Assembly (NCBI RefSeq): GCF_002355855.1
Contig: NZ_AP017655.1
Span: 2,917,001-2,981,000, forward strand
Direction of reading: 5' to 3'
DNA: 64,000 bases
Source: Sphingobium cloacae
GTDB lineage: Bacteria; Pseudomonadota; Alphaproteobacteria; Sphingomonadales; Sphingomonadaceae
In this document: positions 61,238-64,000 of the stretch, piece by piece
Layout of the letters: each line of letters starts with the position of its first letter
How positions within the stretch are numbered: the stretch's first letter is position 1
Position numbers and translations under genes: made by a program
The notes under the pieces: generated by a model
What the model was told of the DNA's origin: nothing
The model's database searches: none
What the model saw: the letters and a program-made list of their open reading frames with translations, nothing else

Positions 61238-62420
61238 ATATCTGCGCCATGTCCCGCATCCACGGCCGGGGATCGGACAAGGTGAGGATATAATAGCGCG
61301 TCCGCGGATCGAAAAAGGCGAGGATATAGCCCGCCGCCTCCCGCACCCGATGCACGCGGAAGAAGGGATCGCCGATCCGGCGCGGCGCGAGCAGCAGCCG
61401 CGCGAGCCGCTTCGTCTCCGGCACCATGTAGCGCGCCCGCAGCCCCCGATACGGCGAGGCAGCCTGGCCCGAATCCCGCTCCCCCAGTACCGCCCGGCGA
61501 TAGCCTTCCCAGGCGAAATGCGCCCCGCAATGCCATGCCAGCGGCAGGCTCCCCCAAAAGCGCCCGTTCACTTCCATCAGCCAGTAATGCGTGCCGTCGT
61601 GGCGATATTCGACCATTGCCGGTCCTTGCCAGTCCAGCGCCCGCAGCAGCTTTTCGGACAGCGCCATCTGCGCCGCATGGCGCTCCGGAGGCTCCGCGCG
61701 GCACAGCGTCGACACCCCGCCTTCGGGCGGCCATTCATGCAGCCGCCGGTGCTGGAAACGGAGCGTGGCCCGCCCGTCCGCCATATGGAGCATCTGCCCC
61801 AGTCCCCAGCCGCCGCAATATTCCTGGATCAGCGGCCAGCACCCCACCGGCCGGTAGCGTCCCAGCAGCCGCGCCAGCTCCCCGGCGGAGCGGACATAAT
61901 CCGCCTTGATCCACTCCAGCCCATGCGCGCCCAGCCGCCGCATGGCCTCGGGCGGATGGGCCCATTTCGCGACCACGGGATAGCGCAGGGCGGCGATCCG
62001 CTCCGCGAAATCCTCCCCCGCGACCGGCTGCCAGCTATGCGGCACCCGCAATCCCGCCTCGGCCGCCGCCGCCAGCGTCCGGTTCTTGTCGAGCACCTTT
62101 TGCAGCGGCTCCATCCGGGGCACGAGCAGGTGGCAATCCCCGATGCGCGGCGGCAGTCCGGCGAGTTCCAGCAGGTCCGTTTCCGATGTCGCGAACAGGG
62201 CCCCCGCGCCCGTGCGCGCGATCAGGTCCGGCAGCCACGCGGCGATGGGCCCATCAGGCCGCTCAAAGGCCGTCGTGCAATAGCGCGACGCCGCCGCCAC
62301 GCCGGATGTCGACCGCCCGACACCATGGACCGGCACGCCATGCTGGCCCAGTTCCCGCATGATGGTAAGGCCGATCGCGCTGTCCAGACCCAGTATGATG
62401 GCGCCGGCAAGGTGCGTCAC
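61206..62420 (-). CDS. ATP-grasp carboxylate-amine ligase-like protein
   Basis: A 404-residue ATP-grasp protein. Residues 1-115 form a Rossmann-like pre-grasp domain (AIILGLDSAIGLTIMRELGQHG). The ATP-binding part follows (DKNRTLAAAAEAGLRVPHSW, RYPVVAKW, PLIQEYCGGWG). The metal-binding Glu/Asn is in YWLMEVNGRFWGSLPLA near residue 285. It joins a carboxylate to an amine or similar group using ATP; the substrate is unknown. GTG at 62420 overlaps the deacetylase stop by four bases (GTGA), so the two are coupled and probably act in one pathway, perhaps modifying a surface glycan. Confidence 0.85.
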   Translation of the reverse strand: MTHLAGAIILGLDSAIGLTIMRELGQHGVPVHGVGRSTSGVAAASRYCTTAFERPDGPIAAWLPDLIARTGAGALFATSETDLLELAGLPPRIGDCHLLVPRMEPLQKVLDKNRTLAAAAEAGLRVPHSWQPVAGEDFAERIAALRYPVVAKWAHPPEAMRRLGAHGLEWIKADYVRSAGELARLLGRYRPVGCWPLIQEYCGGWGLGQMLHMADGRATLRFQHRRLHEWPPEGGVSTLCRAEPPERHAAQMALSEKLLRALDWQGPAMVEYRHDGTHYWLMEVNGRFWGSLPLAWHCGAHFAWEGYRRAVLGERDSGQAASPYRGLRARYMVPETKRLARLLLAPRRIGDPFFRVHRVREAAGYILAFFDPRTRYYILTLSDPRPWMRDMAQIFRKAVRREKC

Positions 62421-63391
62421 GCAGGGGCCAGCTTTCGTTCATAGCGCCAGTGGGCCCAAAGCTGCTGCGCCATGCGCGACGCGGTGCGCGCCCGGCTGGG
62501 CGGCGCCAGCGTGAAGCCGGGCTTGCCGTCGCCCAGCGATGGGGAAAGATCGGCAAAGCCCCCCGCCTCGACGCCGGGAAGGCGCCGCGCTTCCTCGCAC
62601 AATCGCTCGAACCGGCGCATCACGGCGCGATTGGGCCGCGCCCGGTCGCGCGAAAGCATTTCGAAACTATGCGTGACGACGACGAAGGCCGCCTGCCGCT
62701 CCTGGACGGCATGGCGCAGCCCCACGCGCATTTCGGCGGCGGACATGGCGCAGATCTGCGCGGGGCGGAAGCCGCCCGGACGATCCGCAATGCCCGAAAC
62801 CGGCACTTCCGTGAGGCCCAGCATCCGATGCGGCCCGGCAAGCCCACTCGCGGAAATGGCGCAATCGCGGCCCAGATAAGCGGGATTGACGCTGCTGTCC
62901 CACGCGATGCCGACCTTGGCCAGCGCCCGCAGCGTATCGTCGTTCGCCCCGAAATTCCCGGCGCGGAAGGCGGTGACGGCGGGCGCGCCCGCTTCTTCCA
63001 GCAGGCGCTTGCCGCATCCCAGCAGCACTATCTGGTCGGCCAGCGAAAAGTCCCCGATATTCCGGCCCTGCCGCCCGCCGACCGGCGATGACTTCGCCCA
63101 TTGCAGCCATTCGCTATGGACATGCAGTTGAATCTCATGCCCGCGCCCCACGACCGCATCGACTATGGGCTTCAGGAAATCGGCGCCGTAAAGCAGCGCG
63201 GGCAGGGGATCGAGGAAGAAGACGCCCTTCAGGCCGTGCCGCTCCATCAGCGTCATCTGCCATTCGATGCCATAGGCCCGGCCCTCCGCCTCGCCCCAGA
63301 TGGAGCGGCGCAGATTCTCCTCCAGCCCCAGGCCGCGCTGGTAAAGCGCGGCGGACAATTCCGTGTCGACGGTGATGAGCAGCGTGGTCAT
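62417..63391 (-). CDS. Polysaccharide deacetylase-like protein
   Basis: A 324-residue NodB-type deacetylase. The first metal/base motif is LLITVDTELSAA near residue 10. The His motif is GHEIQLHVHSEW (two His, residues 95-105) and a TAFRAGNFGANDDTLRAL motif follows, typical of the fold. A late His is in FVVVTHSFEML. ATG at 63391 is preferred; nine residues could precede it. It is coupled to the ATP-grasp gene. Cytoplasmic location is likely because no signal peptide is seen, so the substrate may be a nucleotide or lipid-linked sugar. Confidence 0.85.
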   Translation of the reverse strand: MTTLLITVDTELSAALYQRGLGLEENLRRSIWGEAEGRAYGIEWQMTLMERHGLKGVFFLDPLPALLYGADFLKPIVDAVVGRGHEIQLHVHSEWLQWAKSSPVGGRQGRNIGDFSLADQIVLLGCGKRLLEEAGAPAVTAFRAGNFGANDDTLRALAKVGIAWDSSVNPAYLGRDCAISASGLAGPHRMLGLTEVPVSGIADRPGGFRPAQICAMSAAEMRVGLRHAVQERQAAFVVVTHSFEMLSRDRARPNRAVMRRFERLCEEARRLPGVEAGGFADLSPSLGDGKPGFTLAPPSRARTASRMAQQLWAHWRYERKLAPA

Positions 63392-63499
63392 GGGCGGTCC
63401 GGTCCGGGGGCGACTCATTTTCTAGCGGGCAGATATTAAGGACAGGTAATATGGCCGCCCGATGGACGCTTTCCTACCGATGGGACGGGTGGGGAGCGG

Positions 63500-63625
63500 A
63501 CATCAATTGTCCCTCGCCCCATGGGTGAGGGAGAAACCGCCTTCGCGATAGCGTGTAACCTGGCCTCCCGCCCCTCATCCAACGCCTCCCAAGGGGAGAA
63601 GGGAAAACCCATGTTCCCTCATGCC
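63500..63625. repeat. Intergenic palindromic repeat unit
   Basis: CCCTCGCCCCATGGGTGAGGG (centred near 63523) is followed within 80 bp by TCCCAAGGGGAGAAGGG-type sequence. The unit resembles dispersed intergenic palindromes of sphingomonad genomes, from memory only. No gene is seen between 63392 and 63671. Confidence 0.3.
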
Positions 63626-63671
63626 CCGAATCCGCCACCGCAATATCGCAGGCCCGCAAGTTCCAATCCGC

Positions 63672-64000
63672 TTAACTCCCCAGCGCGATCATGGAAATCT
63701 GCCGCCCATAGTCCGCCTCGCCGCGATGACAGGAACGGCGATAGCTGTAGAAGCGGCCCGGCTGCCCATAGGTATCCTCGTCCAGCATCTCGATCGAGCG
63801 GATGCCCGCATCGGCCAGCCGCGACGCCACATAGGCGGCGATATCGAACTGGCAATGCCCCTCCCGCCCCGGCGTGAAGAAACGGGCGTTCGCCGCATCT
63901 TCCCGCTCGAACCGTTCGGCGAAGTCGTCCGTCACCTCATAGGACGACCGGCCGATGCAGGGGCCGATGGCGCAGGCGATGCGGTCGCGCCCGGCCCCCA
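63672..64000 (-). CDS. pgeF: Peptidoglycan editing factor PgeF (5' part outside window)
   Basis: The C-terminal 108 residues of a YfiH/PgeF (DUF152, laccase-domain) protein, which removes wrongly incorporated residues from UDP-MurNAc-peptide precursors. Diagnostic segments are ACAIGPCIGRSSYEV, then DIAAYVASRL and the terminal SYRRSCHRGEADYGRQISMIAL with the Cys/His metal site. The frame is open to the window edge. It ends with RQISMIALGS at 63672. Confidence 0.93.
   Translation of the reverse strand, partial: GAGRDRIACAIGPCIGRSSYEVTDDFAERFEREDAANARFFTPGREGHCQFDIAAYVASRLADAGIRSIEMLDEDTYGQPGRFYSYRRSCHRGEADYGRQISMIALGS

Noticed and set aside
63446..63454. GGTAATAT half-site upstream of the deacetylase
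   Set aside because: A lone half-site without a partner arm; likely chance.

Overview
The window is high-GC DNA from an alphaproteobacterium, most likely a sphingomonad (Sphingobium, Sphingomonas or Novosphingobium type). The evidence is three TonB-dependent receptors, an UrcA-family protein, two cobalamin riboswitches with a cobW/cobN and cbtBA layout, and the general gene style. Family names come from motif recognition only; no database search was possible.

Layout. (1) 1-6.8 kb, cobalt and cobalamin: cobN (cut by the window edge) and cobW lie behind a minus-strand cobalamin riboswitch. A histidine phosphatase relative and a second, plus-strand riboswitch ahead of cbtB-cbtA follow. (2) 7-11.2 kb: a TonB-dependent receptor and a PhoD-type phosphodiesterase/phosphatase. 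(3) 11.2-17.4 kb, minus strand: a BCCT transporter, a secreted protein of unknown function and a NarL-type two-component pair. (4) 17.9-29.5 kb, minus strand: eight tightly spaced genes running TonB receptor, M20-type lipoprotein with altered metal ligands, ABC ATPase, three different MacB/FtsX-type permeases, DUF885 metallopeptidase and DUF305 protein. A D-amino-acid dehydrogenase and an Lrp-type regulator lie upstream. (5) 32.8-36.5 kb, a decayed mobile patch: IS66, IS5, IS6 and serine-recombinase remnants around a broken GMC oxidoreductase. (6) 36.7-38.3 kb: a sterol-desaturase-type hydroxylase and a membrane protein. (7) 39-53.2 kb: a TonB receptor divergent from a nine-gene cassette. The cassette holds an ABC importer, a NikR-like ribbon-helix-helix regulator, two DUF1989 proteins, a urea/guanidine carboxylase, allophanate hydrolase and a secreted beta-propeller. 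(8) 53.2-60.1 kb: an UrcA protein, a hydroxylase-sulfotransferase-secreted-protein operon, a LysR regulator, an SMP-30-like protein, and a sugar dehydrogenase broken by frameshifts and an IS5 remnant. (9) 60.3-64 kb: tRNA-Ser, a low-molecular-weight tyrosine phosphatase, an ATP-grasp protein, a polysaccharide deacetylase and the 3' part of pgeF.

Two regions deserve most attention. The carboxylase cassette fits guanidine (rather than urea) nitrogen assimilation: carboxylation, deimination by the DUF1989 pair, then allophanate hydrolysis. I see no guanidine riboswitch. Instead the operon encodes a NikR-fold regulator in which three of four nickel ligands are replaced (Ala84, Phe97, Ser103), and the receptor/importer intergenic region holds two palindromes of one design (AWTATTAC-N14-GTAATATT). 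This suggests a repressor that senses something other than nickel. The second is the 17.9-29.5 kb operon, which joins an outer-membrane receptor, a probable M20 pseudoenzyme lipoprotein, a one-ATPase/three-permease ABC system without an adaptor, and an apparently intact secreted metallopeptidase. Its function is unknown to me.
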